From the NCBI GenBank assembly GCA_002293155.1, contig DBCQ01000072.1, forward strand, positions 8,919-24,495: a stretch of DNA of 15,577 nucleotides, read 5' to 3'. This DNA is from Burkholderiales bacterium UBA954. Its GTDB lineage: Bacteria; Pseudomonadota; Gammaproteobacteria; Burkholderiales; Burkholderiaceae_A. Position 1 is the first letter of the stretch, and each line of letters starts with the position of its first letter. The position numbers and the translations under genes were made by a program. A model generated the notes under the pieces. The model searched no databases and was not told where the DNA came from. It saw nothing but the letters and a program-made list of their open reading frames with translations. Below are positions 1 through 7,149 of this stretch, piece by piece.

Positions 1-356
1 TCAATCACGCTACCCCGCTCGACCTGCGAGTAATCCACTACGCCGCAGGCGCGAAGGATATCGCCCGCCTTTGTCGACCAGGGGGAACGTGTACCCTTTC
101 GCGGCACAACAAAAAATCGAATAATCGAACTACTGACCGCTGCTAACTGACCCCTGGCGGAAAGGATCGAACAAAGCTTCGCCGAGGCCGCCGATGCGAC
201 AGCCAGGTTAGGATCCGACGCGGTCCGAAGCAGATAGATCCAGTGCGCAGACAGAGATTTCGCACGGGGTGCGATTGCCTGAACTCGGGTGAGAAGCTGG
301 GAGATGCGGAAATCGGACAGGGCGCGATCGCCCGCCAAAACAGACAAAGAAGGCAT
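1..356 (-). CDS. purL: Phosphoribosylformylglycinamidine synthase, N-terminal part (cut by left edge)
   Basis: This is the first 118 codons of an ORF that opens with ATG at 356 and stays open to base 1. The translation starts MPSLSVLAGDRALSDFRISQ. Around residues 84-118 it carries VVPRKGTRSPWSTKAGDILR followed by ACGVVDYSQVERG, which matches the PurL N-terminal domain (the 'P+PGT.SPWSSKATDI...C....v.RlERG' block of the large proteobacterial enzyme, about 1300 aa). PurL makes FGAM from FGAR, glutamine and ATP in cytoplasmic purine synthesis. The catalytic FGAM-synthetase and glutaminase domains lie outside the window. The start is only 8 nt downstream of the ABC ATPase stop, so the two genes may be co-transcribed. 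A GGGG just before the ATG is the only ribosome-site candidate. The identification rests on the recalled family motif; there is no competing idea. Confidence 0.88.
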   Translation of the reverse strand, partial: MPSLSVLAGDRALSDFRISQLLTRVQAIAPRAKSLSAHWIYLLRTASDPNLAVASAASAKLCSILSARGQLAAVSSSIIRFFVVPRKGTRSPWSTKAGDILRACGVVDYSQVERGSVI

Positions 357-364
357 GCCCCGAA

Positions 365-1030
365 TTATACGGTGCGACCCCCTGAGAGCCTAAGCACGGC
401 GGCGCAACGCTGCGCAAGTTCAAGCGAATGGGTCACCAGGACCACTGTCGTGCCGTGGCGGGCGAGCAGATCAAAAAGCAACTTAGAGATAATTTCACCG
501 TTGGCAGCATCTAAGCTACCAGTCGGCTCATCGGCAAAGATCAGCCGCGGGCGGGTAACAAAAGCGCGCGCTAAAGCCACACGTTGCTGCTCGCCGCCCG
601 AGAGGGTCTTTGGGAAATGTGTCTTGCGCGAGGCCATACCAACCTGATCAAGCATCTCACCGGCGCGCACGCGGGCATCCTTGGCGCCCATCAATTCCAG
701 GGGCAGCATCACATTTTCGAGTGCATTTAAATGGCCCAATAGCTGAAAGGATTGAAATACAAAGCCCAGTGTCCCGTTTCTGCGTAGCGCCCGGGCATCC
801 TCCGAGAGCTGGTCGATACGCTCATCAAACCAGATCACCTCGCCTGAGCTTGGCGTATCGAGGCCCGCAAGAATTCCTAGGAGCGTTGATTTCCCGCTAC
901 CCGAAGCACCCAATATCGCCAGTGAGGATCCCGCAGCCACACTCAAACTGATATCTTTCAAAATATCAATGGACCCCGCACTATCGAGTACCGTCTTAGT
1001 AATGTTCTTTGCTTGAATTGCGGCCAACAC
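365..1030 (-). CDS. ABC transporter ATP-binding protein, LolD/YbbA type
   Basis: This is a 221-aa ABC ATPase with every hallmark: Walker A GASGSGKST (41-49), Q-loop Q93 in FVFQSFQLLG, signature LSGGEQQ (143-149), Walker B LIFADEPTG (163-171) and H-loop H201. Its size, and the phrases LLGILAGLD and FADEPTGSLD, place it in the MacB/LolD/YbbA clan. These ATPases power mechanotransmission permeases acting on envelope lipoproteins or other periplasmic cargo. It is divergent from tesA, as ybbA is in E. coli, which makes YbbA the nearest label. However, the next gene is purL rather than a YbbP-type permease, so its partner is not seen. The first codon is GTG at 1030, 3 nt after AAGGAG. The following TTG at 1027 has better spacing to that site and may be the true start. 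Confidence 0.88.
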   Translation of the reverse strand: MLAAIQAKNITKTVLDSAGSIDILKDISLSVAAGSSLAILGASGSGKSTLLGILAGLDTPSSGEVIWFDERIDQLSEDARALRRNGTLGFVFQSFQLLGHLNALENVMLPLELMGAKDARVRAGEMLDQVGMASRKTHFPKTLSGGEQQRVALARAFVTRPRLIFADEPTGSLDAANGEIISKLLFDLLARHGTTVVLVTHSLELAQRCAAVLRLSGGRTV

Positions 1031-1062
1031 TAACTCCTTGTTTTTGTGCTTAGATACTTGGT

Positions 1063-1755
1063 ATGACCCGACGCCTAAACCAGCTTGCTTTACTTATCGT
1101 TACGATCCTGACGACTCTGACCAGCCTTTTTGCGCAGGCCTCCCCCACCGGCCTAGCCACAGCAACAGGCGGTGCCCAGTCTAATGCACCTCTGATTCTG
1201 GTCTTTGGCGATAGCCTATCGGCTGAATACGGCCTAAAACGCGGCTCAGGCTGGGTTGCCCTCATGCAAGACCAGTTAAAAAAGGAAGGGTTCCCTCACC
1301 GCATTATGAATGCAAGTATCTCCGGGGAGACCACCGCAGGCGGCCTGAGCCGACTTCCCGCGACGCTGAAAAAATATAAGCCCAACATCATGATTCTCGA
1401 ACTCGGCGCAAACGATGGCCTGCGAGGCCTGCCGGTCGCCCAGACCGAGCGAAACCTCAGGTCGATGATATCTCTGGCGGATTCCGCGGGTGCGAAGAGC
1501 CTCATCGTGGGCATCAGGGTGCCGCCGAACTATGGGGGCCTCTACGCAAAACAGTTTGATGGCATCTTTTCCTCCATAGCCCAGTCAGTCAATGCGCCCC
1601 TCGTCCCCTTCATGCTTGCTGGTATTGCGGATAATCCAAAGATGTTTCAATCAGATGGAATACATCCCAATGAGCAGGCGCAGAGAGCGATCTTCGCAAA
1701 CATCTGGCCAACCCTAGTCTCCTCGGAGTTACTCGGCCAGCAGAAGAGGCCCTGA
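1063..1755 (+). CDS. tesA: Secreted GDSL/SGNH arylesterase - acyl-CoA thioesterase I (TesA-like)
   Basis: This 230-aa protein has a Sec signal peptide: Arg3-Arg4, then a hydrophobic stretch to about residue 24, with likely cleavage after AQA. It is followed by the SGNH hydrolase blocks. Block I is VFGDSLS, with nucleophile Ser51. The GETTAGG segment (88-94) carries the oxyanion-hole Gly, block III is GAND (115-118), and block V is DGIH with catalytic Asp198 and His201. This matches periplasmic TesA/lysophospholipase L1/arylesterase of proteobacteria, which hydrolyses thioesters and esters. It is divergent from the ABC ATPase, an arrangement also found for tesA-ybbA in E. coli. No clear Shine-Dalgarno precedes the ATG. 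The physiological substrate cannot be read from the sequence. Confidence 0.9.
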   Translation: MTRRLNQLALLIVTILTTLTSLFAQASPTGLATATGGAQSNAPLILVFGDSLSAEYGLKRGSGWVALMQDQLKKEGFPHRIMNASISGETTAGGLSRLPATLKKYKPNIMILELGANDGLRGLPVAQTERNLRSMISLADSAGAKSLIVGIRVPPNYGGLYAKQFDGIFSSIAQSVNAPLVPFMLAGIADNPKMFQSDGIHPNEQAQRAIFANIWPTLVSSELLGQQKRP

Positions 1756-1756
1756 G

Positions 1757-2464
1757 ATGCCCAAGCATGCGCCATCTCAGAAATCGGGATTGATCTTGAT
1801 TAGAGCTCGTTCATCGCCCATAACGGTCGTTATCACCGTTGTTGCGTTAACCATGATGATGGCCCTTACCATGGGGTTCGCTCCAAGGGCGCAGGCCCTT
1901 GAGTTTTCCGATATCGCGCAAGAAGGCCAGCTCAGATTTCTTGCTGTCCACCCCGATCCCTCTGCGTATCGTTATGAGTCACGGGTTCGAATCACGCGTG
2001 ATAGCCTCGAGAGCGGCGTTGTCAGCCTCACAACCTGTCACTATCAGCTCGACCCTATCCGAAAAATTGTTATTGTCTACAACCCAAAACGCTTACAAAA
2101 TCTTGAGATTGCCTCGGCAACGCGGATTGGCGGCCTCGAGGTGCAAGGCCACCACGTCACCATGACCGATGTTCAGCGGGGCGCCACCATCTGTATTGAT
2201 CTCGAGTCAAAGGCGCTCGATAGAATCGACAGCACCACCTACCGCCTTATGGCAGGGCCGCTGATGCGCCGCTATTTCGACGGCTACCTACCAATGCACG
2301 CACGCTTAATGTTTGAGTGGCCTGCACATCTCTTAGAACTCAAGCAGACCAACCCCAGCCCCCAGCCGGGTGTTCAACTCATGCAAGATTCCTCCTCGGC
2401 TGAACTCGACATCACGTTCGCCGGAAGGCTCGTTGCAAATATTGATTTGTCCTTGCCTCAGTAA
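1757..2464 (+). CDS. Exported protein of unknown function
   Basis: I do not recognise this 235-aa protein. Its ATG follows the tesA stop after a single base, so the two are almost certainly one transcript. AGAGG at the end of tesA could be its ribosome site. A hydrophobic segment at about 21-41, followed by APRAQA at 42-47, looks like a signal peptide with a long N-region, or an uncleaved anchor. The remainder is mixed alpha/beta in composition and has no CXXCH, lipobox or enzyme motif that I can name. Two cysteines remain after the signal (C94 and C136) and could form one disulfide. The phrases VRITRDSLESGVV and TCHYQLDPIRKIVIVYN suggest a beta-rich periplasmic domain. It converges on the cytochrome gene with 25 nt between stops. 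The coding call is strong because of length, the signal and tight spacing; the function is open. Confidence 0.75.
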   Translation: MPKHAPSQKSGLILIRARSSPITVVITVVALTMMMALTMGFAPRAQALEFSDIAQEGQLRFLAVHPDPSAYRYESRVRITRDSLESGVVSLTTCHYQLDPIRKIVIVYNPKRLQNLEIASATRIGGLEVQGHHVTMTDVQRGATICIDLESKALDRIDSTTYRLMAGPLMRRYFDGYLPMHARLMFEWPAHLLELKQTNPSPQPGVQLMQDSSSAELDITFAGRLVANIDLSLPQ

Positions 2465-2489
2465 TGCTGCGGCAATCTCTTTCCGAAGA

Positions 2490-2840
2490 TTACTTAAACT
2501 GATAGTACGTGTCGTTAAGATATCGGCCCACATGTTGAATTTCTTCTTCGAACCAGCCGGACTTTGTGCGGTTATTACAGAATTCGATCATTCCCCGTAG
2601 CTTGGCGACTGAGTCAGCCTTTCGAAATAAATCAGAGTAGAGCTGCCTGCCGTCTTTATCGGGAAACATACTGTTGTGGCAGGTGACGCAGCCTTTATCG
2701 TGGAGTGTCTTGCCTGCGGCAGCGTTCCCCTTTGGAAAAGGGTTGGCATGGGCACTCACCCCCACAAGGGCCGTTGCAAGGTAAATCGCAGCAGCCGCAC
2801 ACAGTAATCGCAGGCAGATCAATGAACCTTTAGATCTCAT
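2490..2840 (-). CDS. Small periplasmic monoheme cytochrome c (SHP-like?)
   Basis: This is a 116-aa precursor with a Sec signal (hydrophobic 8-30, likely cleavage after AHA at 30-32) and one heme site, CVTCH, at 51-55. The mature protein is only about 84 residues. Its C-terminal half reads CNN at 88-90, then W96-F97-E98-E99-E100, HVGRYLN (103-109) and TYYQF. This resembles a small cytochrome c family I recall from betaproteobacteria, which carries a CN...W..EE..HV..YLN..YY.F signature. The CN motif also recalls Sphaeroides heme protein (SHP), where Asn is an axial ligand. Met84 is the alternative sixth ligand. The gene begins 14 nt after the soxB stop with a GGAG ribosome site, so it is the last gene of the sox transcript. 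It is a candidate electron acceptor, but no partner is shown. Confidence 0.85.
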   Translation of the reverse strand: MRSKGSLICLRLLCAAAAIYLATALVGVSAHANPFPKGNAAAGKTLHDKGCVTCHNSMFPDKDGRQLYSDLFRKADSVAKLRGMIEFCNNRTKSGWFEEEIQHVGRYLNDTYYQFK

Positions 2841-2854
2841 TGGAAACTCCAGAA

Positions 2855-4573
2855 TCAGGCCATACCCGGATTATTCTTCAAACCCACTAATCGCGGCAGA
2901 TTAAGCTTACGTGGCGTAATCTTTTTCTTTGCCTTAAGCCAAGTCTCAACGACCTCCCAGATGGGCTCGCCGGTCGCACCCTCGGCAACTGGCGCCCAGC
3001 CTGCAACCCTATAGGTCTTGCTGGCCTCAATCGGTTTGCCATTTAAGCGCATATCAGAGATGCGGCTACCGGCCTTACCACCTGGCTCGCATGCATAGGT
3101 CAGACCGCCAACCCGGACCATATCGCCCCCCTGCTGGTAGTAGGGATCTGGATTAAACAGGTTGTCGCAGACGTCTTCCAATACGGTCTTAATGAACTCG
3201 CCAGTCATTGGGGTGACGGTTGTGTAGGGATAGGTAATGGCGGTCTGGTCCATGACATGCTCGCGGGTAATCGCCTGCCCCGGCAGGATACTGGTGCCCC
3301 ATCTAAAGCCCGGTGAGAACGCAATATCAGCGCCCTTCACCTCCATCAGTGCATCGCAGATTAACTGATCAAAGGTGCCATTAAAGTTTCCACGCCGATA
3401 GAGCAGCCCATCGGTGATAGCCAACTTCTCCTCAAGCTTCGCTCTGTAGGGGGCACGAACCTGATCAATTAGCGCTTGCATATCCCGATCAGCCGGTAGC
3501 ATCTTTGAGAATACGGGCAAAAGCGAATACTTGTATCCCGTTACCTTACCGCCACGAACGTCAAAATCCATGACCCCAAGGAACTTCGAATTCGATCCTG
3601 CGTTTGTTACTAAGGTCTTACCACCCGGGTTATCTACAATTACGGGCTGGGGAACGCCATCGTGGGTATGGCCTCCAAAAATCGCATCAATCCCTCGGAC
3701 ACGCGAGGCCATCTTCAGATCAACATCCATGCCGTTGTGGGAGAGCACGACCACCACCTGTGCACCTTTCTTGCGGACCTCATCCACAACCTTTTGCATG
3801 TTGTCCTCTTGAATGCCAAAGGACCAGTCAGGCACCATATAACGTGGGTTAGCAATCGGTGTGTAGGGAAACGCCTGGCCAATTACTCCGACAGGAATGC
3901 CGTTTTGCTCCCGGATCACATAAGGCTTAAAGACTGGATCACCGAAATCAGTTGTTTTGACGTTTTGCGCCAGAAACTCAATCTTGCCTGCAAAATCCTT
4001 TTTAATAATCTCTTCGACCCGCTTGGCCCCGAGAGTAAATTCCCAGTGCGGACTCATCATGTTCACACCAAGCAACTTACAGGCATCCACCATGTCCTGC
4101 CCGTTTGTCCACAAGGCTGTCGCAGACCCCTGCCAGGTATCGCCACCATCGAGCAAAAACGCATTTGGTCGGTCAGCACGCATCTTCTTGACGAGGCTTG
4201 CGAGATGGGCGAACCCCCCCACCTTACCGTAGGCCTTAGCCGATTTCTCAAAGTCGAGATACGTAAACGCGTGGGACAGGGCCGTATTGGCAGGCACCTG
4301 ATGAAACTTTAGAAACTCCTCACCCACAAAGTGCGGGGGGCGATTGTTCATCACGCCCAGACCGATATTGACATTCGGCTCACGAAAATAAATGGGGGTT
4401 AGTTGTGCATGGCAGTCGGTGAAATGCAAAACGCTGACGTTACCGAACTTAGGAATGTCATAGAGCTTCTCGCCCTTCGTCGCCGCACTTGCTGCGCCAG
4501 CCCAGGAGCCAAACATCCCGCAGGCAGAGCCTGCAGCCATAACATTTAGAAATTCACGACGATCGAGTTGCAT
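2855..4573 (-). CDS. soxB: SoxB, thiosulfohydrolase (Mn-dependent)
   Basis: This 572-aa protein is close to the usual SoxB length. A Tat signal is visible at the N-terminus (R5-R6-E-F-L, then a hydrophobic stretch to about 31), consistent with export of a folded metalloprotein. The 5'-nucleotidase/metallophosphatase fold carries its metal motifs in order: FTDCHAQLTP (D53, H55), LDGGDTWQGS (D142, D145), SPHWEF (H176), QNV (N204), LSHNGMD (H279) and FGGHTHDG (H302, H304). SoxB hydrolyses the SoxY-bound cysteine S-sulfonate to release sulfate in the periplasm. The gene follows soxX but is separated by an intrinsic terminator and a C-rich leader, and the Shine-Dalgarno before its ATG is weak. A small cytochrome gene follows 14 nt downstream. 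Identity is unambiguous. Confidence 0.98.
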   Translation of the reverse strand: MQLDRREFLNVMAAGSACGMFGSWAGAASAATKGEKLYDIPKFGNVSVLHFTDCHAQLTPIYFREPNVNIGLGVMNNRPPHFVGEEFLKFHQVPANTALSHAFTYLDFEKSAKAYGKVGGFAHLASLVKKMRADRPNAFLLDGGDTWQGSATALWTNGQDMVDACKLLGVNMMSPHWEFTLGAKRVEEIIKKDFAGKIEFLAQNVKTTDFGDPVFKPYVIREQNGIPVGVIGQAFPYTPIANPRYMVPDWSFGIQEDNMQKVVDEVRKKGAQVVVVLSHNGMDVDLKMASRVRGIDAIFGGHTHDGVPQPVIVDNPGGKTLVTNAGSNSKFLGVMDFDVRGGKVTGYKYSLLPVFSKMLPADRDMQALIDQVRAPYRAKLEEKLAITDGLLYRRGNFNGTFDQLICDALMEVKGADIAFSPGFRWGTSILPGQAITREHVMDQTAITYPYTTVTPMTGEFIKTVLEDVCDNLFNPDPYYQQGGDMVRVGGLTYACEPGGKAGSRISDMRLNGKPIEASKTYRVAGWAPVAEGATGEPIWEVVETWLKAKKKITPRKLNLPRLVGLKNNPGMA

Positions 4574-4665
4574 ATCGCTATCTTTCGTATTCGGTTGGAG
4601 TGAGTTGGATTCAGGTGGGTTGGGCTCGGCCGCCCTAACCAGACCTGTTTTGCTGTTGACGATAG

Positions 4666-4697
4666 AAAAAGGGCTCAGCGCTCTCGCACTGAGCCCT
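4666..4697 (-). terminator. Intrinsic (Rho-independent) terminator between soxX and soxB
   Basis: On the minus strand, arms AGGGCTCAG and CTGAGCCCT pair perfectly over 9 bp. The inner TGC-GAGA-GCG adds three more pairs (one G-T) closed by a GAGA (GNRA) tetraloop. The second arm runs directly into a T run (TTTTT counting the T that pairs at the base). It lies 9-10 nt after the soxX stop codon. The plus-strand version has no T run, so the element is directional and acts on sox transcription. This is a textbook terminator, but it lies in the middle of the sox gene set. Confidence 0.9.
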
Positions 4698-4706
4698 AAG
4701 GAATCA

Positions 4707-5330
4707 TTACTTATTAACCGGTGATGCTGGATCTAGCAAAAGGGCCATTAAATCCTTCATCTGGCCCTCAGTCAGAATCCCCTGATGACCAAAGCGCGGC
4801 ATATTAGTGCAGGCATTAAACGCTTTGGCGTTATAGATCTTGCCCCAGGTGTACTTCACGACTGCTTCCGAATTTCCTCGTAATTTTCCGTAGTTGTAGA
4901 GGCTGGGGCCCAGTGTGCCGTGCGAGATTTCCTCTTTGCTGATCTGGTGACAGTTATAGCAATTCCCGCCATTAGGCGAGCCTGCTTTATCGCTGTAAGT
5001 ACTGCCGCCGCCCCCTTGGGCTACCCGTTCGCCAACCTTCCAATCGCCAAGAAACTTGCCGTCTGCGGGATACTTAATCGCCTGATACTCGGCAGCCTCA
5101 AGTTTACGTGTTGCCTCGCCGGAGAGCGGGGTCTTGCTGAGCTCAGCGCTTGTACACGCCAGATTGATTGCGTCTTGGTTGATGCGCTCTTTTTTAGCGA
5201 TACCTCTTTCGCTAAATGATTTTTCAACCGCATCTTTTGCCATCTTATCAAGCTCAGCAGCGCTATACATTGTGGCGCAGCCCGTAAGTACAAAGGAGAG
5301 GCCTGCAATGATGAGTGTAGATTTTTTCAT
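4707..5330 (-). CDS. soxX: SoxX, monoheme cytochrome c subunit of SoxAX (predicted lipoprotein)
   Basis: This 207-aa protein has heme motif CYNCH at 124-128 and a distal Met177 in CTNMPRFG, the SoxX layout. SoxX with SoxA oxidatively joins thiosulfate to SoxY. Its N-terminus is a lipoprotein signal: K2-K3, a hydrophobic stretch, then lipobox LTGC with C18, so the mature protein is probably lipid-anchored rather than freely soluble. The region at 20-115 is an N-terminal extension relative to the shorter SoxX proteins. It is charged, probably helical, and includes C59, which together with C174 could form a disulfide. soxA lies 13 nt upstream, and a CGGAGA ribosome site precedes the ATG. An intrinsic terminator follows the stop. 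Confidence 0.95.
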   Translation of the reverse strand: MKKSTLIIAGLSFVLTGCATMYSAAELDKMAKDAVEKSFSERGIAKKERINQDAINLACTSAELSKTPLSGEATRKLEAAEYQAIKYPADGKFLGDWKVGERVAQGGGGSTYSDKAGSPNGGNCYNCHQISKEEISHGTLGPSLYNYGKLRGNSEAVVKYTWGKIYNAKAFNACTNMPRFGHQGILTEGQMKDLMALLLDPASPVNK

Positions 5331-5343
5331 TAGATTTCTCCGA

Positions 5344-6147
5344 TTAACGCTTGATGGTGGGGGCTAGTGATTTAACGCCCTTGCCTGTCACGCCCATATA
5401 GCTTGAGAGCGCAATCGTGACATCCGAACCAAATTCAACATAAGGGAAGCGTTGTTGGCGAAAGCAATCCTCTAGCCGTTTCTGCATCGGCCAGACTTGT
5501 GCGTTAGAGACACGATAGGCCGGCCAGGAGGTAAAAGCCTTGCCGGCTGGCTCATTGTTCGTGAGGTTTGGAAGCCCTTGCAGACGAATACGGGTGTTAT
5601 CCGCAGCGTGACAGGTAGCACACGCAAAATCGTAGGGTCCGGCCCGATAGAAGAAGACCCGTTTCCCGACCTCATACATACGCTTTTCTTCCGGGTGGCT
5701 CTGCGGAACGTTGACGGGCATTCCCCGTGATTCAGAGGCAATCCAGGCGACCAGAGAAATCACATCTTTGTGATCATCGCGGTCATAAACTGCGGCCTTG
5801 GCCTTAATGCCTTGATGCTGATCCATACAGGTAACAATTCGGGTCTCGAGATCTTGGACTTTTTTAACGTCATCGAAATAACGGGGCAATGAAACATAGG
5901 CACCTTTGACGACCCCAGGGCCAAGACCTAAATCACATTTCTCGAGCGATGCATTCTTCGGGCCGCGCTTTTTCTTCCAGAGATCTTCGCCCTTGGCCTC
6001 CCAGAGCTCCGCGGGGTTGCCGTCCGCAACAAGCTCCCGATAACGGTCAATTGCTTTTTCAGCAGCGGTCTGGGCAACTACCGGGAGGCTTACCGATAGC
6101 CCAACTACCAAACCGAACGCGGCTTTCTGAATTGATTTTGTCAACAT
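5344..6147 (-). CDS. soxA: SoxA, L-cysteine S-thiosulfotransferase cytochrome subunit (monoheme type)
   Basis: This 267-aa protein has a Sec signal peptide (hydrophobic 10-24, cleavage near VVAQ|TA). It has one heme site, CATCH, at 176-180. C228 in LEDCFRQQRFPYVEFGSD is the conserved active-site and axial cysteine that is modified to persulfide in SoxA. The N-terminal half has the ancestral second cytochrome domain without CXXCH; only C71 (EKCDLG) and C107 (IVTCMDQHQG) remain, which are likely a disulfide. This marks it as a monoheme SoxA. SoxAX conjugates thiosulfate to the SoxY cysteine in the periplasm. A strong TTAGGAG lies 6 nt before the ATG. The 116-nt gap to soxZ holds no ORF or convincing signal. 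Confidence 0.97.
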   Translation of the reverse strand: MLTKSIQKAAFGLVVGLSVSLPVVAQTAAEKAIDRYRELVADGNPAELWEAKGEDLWKKKRGPKNASLEKCDLGLGPGVVKGAYVSLPRYFDDVKKVQDLETRIVTCMDQHQGIKAKAAVYDRDDHKDVISLVAWIASESRGMPVNVPQSHPEEKRMYEVGKRVFFYRAGPYDFACATCHAADNTRIRLQGLPNLTNNEPAGKAFTSWPAYRVSNAQVWPMQKRLEDCFRQQRFPYVEFGSDVTIALSSYMGVTGKGVKSLAPTIKR

Positions 6148-6263
6148 ATTCGTCTCCTAAGCTATTTTTATCTTCGGCGGCGCATTCTCATGCCTCGCTC
6201 TTACAACCCGACTTGGCTCAGCGTATCCCCTTCATAGACCTTTGCAGGCGGACACGCCGATCC

Positions 6264-6572
6264 TCAGGCAACGGTTGCTTCGTCGGTTCGCTTGTCGCCC
6301 TTGTTGTCTACCCAGGTAACGGTGATTTTGTCGCCGGCCTTACCCTTGGCTTTAAACTGTAGGAAGGGGTTCTTAGAGATTGCGGGGCCCCACTGTGCCG
6401 TCATCACGGGTTTGCCATTTAACTGACAGACCACTTCCTGAATAAACCAGGCGGGGATTAATTTTCCTGCGGAATCTTTTCGAATTCCTGTTTCCATTTC
6501 GTGGGCCATTAACACCCGAGCATCAACGATGCCATCTGCGGCACGTGCACGAATACGCATTGGATCTGCCAT
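6264..6572 (-). CDS. soxZ: SoxZ, sulfur-carrier complex subunit
   Basis: This 102-aa protein has no signal peptide, which is normal for SoxZ because it is co-exported with Tat-borne SoxY. It shows the SoxZ pattern: an early MRIRARAADGIVDARVLMAH strand pair, then HEMETGIRKD, IPAWFIQEV, ISKNPFLQFK and a final TVTWVDNKGD beta segment. SoxYZ is the periplasmic carrier on which the sulfur intermediates of thiosulfate oxidation are held; SoxZ is the structural partner without the swinging-arm cysteine. The ATG has AAGGAG with good spacing. The gene follows soxY with a 67-nt gap. Confidence 0.96.
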   Translation of the reverse strand: MADPMRIRARAADGIVDARVLMAHEMETGIRKDSAGKLIPAWFIQEVVCQLNGKPVMTAQWGPAISKNPFLQFKAKGKAGDKITVTWVDNKGDKRTDEATVA

Positions 6573-6639
6573 TTGAATCTCCTTAATCTTGTTTCAAAAG
6601 TACTAAATAAGTGAAAGCCTAGCGAAGCGTCGACAGCCC

Positions 6640-7110
6640 TTAGCCGCCGCAGCCGCCCAGGGTTACCTTAATCTCTTTTTTGGCCATAAAGAATTTCCCA
6701 TCAGCCTTCACAATTGCGATGACATCGGAGCTCTGCCCCATCTTTACCCGCATGGATACATCGGGTACCGCATCTGTGGTGAACTCGTAAAATCCTGCCA
6801 GCATGGAAGGATTCTTCTCCACCAACAAGGCGGCCATTTCTGTCTTGGCTAGTTTGGAGGCTACTCCGACCGGAACCACCATACCGTTTTCAGCGATATC
6901 GGGCGATGTGATGACAATATCTGCGCTATTAGGCGCCGACGCGATCCCCATTGCCTTCAGTGCATCAGGAACGTTTTTTGCATCAAACCAATCTTTTTTC
7001 CATGCGGCCGCAAGGGCTGGGTTTGCTTGAAAGAAACCAACCGAGGCCAGCGCGCTGTACAAGGCTGCGCCACCACCCGCTTTGATCACCTGACGACGTG
7101 AAATACTCAT
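6640..7110 (-). CDS. soxY: SoxY, sulfur-carrier complex subunit with C-terminal swinging-arm cysteine
   Basis: This 156-aa precursor has a Tat signal (S-R5-R6-Q-V-I-K, then hydrophobic to about 35). Its last residues are LGGCGG, so C154 sits on the flexible Gly-rich arm that covalently carries the sulfur intermediates between SoxAX, SoxB and SoxCD. The body is an Ig-like beta sandwich (IVITSPDIAENGMVVPVGV and later strands). The usual SoxY length is about 150 residues, so it is complete. It lies 39 nt after soxD, with a GGAG-type ribosome site. Confidence 0.97.
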   Translation of the reverse strand: MSISRRQVIKAGGGAALYSALASVGFFQANPALAAAWKKDWFDAKNVPDALKAMGIASAPNSADIVITSPDIAENGMVVPVGVASKLAKTEMAALLVEKNPSMLAGFYEFTTDAVPDVSMRVKMGQSSDVIAIVKADGKFFMAKKEIKVTLGGCGG

Positions 7111-7149
7111 ATGACTTCTCCTCTTTTCTCAAAAATCAATGCCGAGTGG

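Noticed and set aside
364..369. Perfect TATAAT on the minus strand just before purL
   Set aside because: It overlaps the last codons and stop of the ABC ATPase, the matching -35 (TAGGCT) is poor, and the start point would fall at the purL ATG itself. A chance match is likely.
3531..4312. Open plus-strand frames opposite soxB (up to 216 codons)
   Set aside because: They lie fully antisense to an unambiguous soxB, have no recognisable motifs or ribosome sites, and have shadow-like composition.
6148..6263. 116-nt gap between soxZ and soxA searched for a small gene, promoter or terminator
   Set aside because: Only weak 4-5 bp stems (for example GGCG-GACA-CGCC) and the soxA ribosome site were found; no ORF or promoter pair is convincing.
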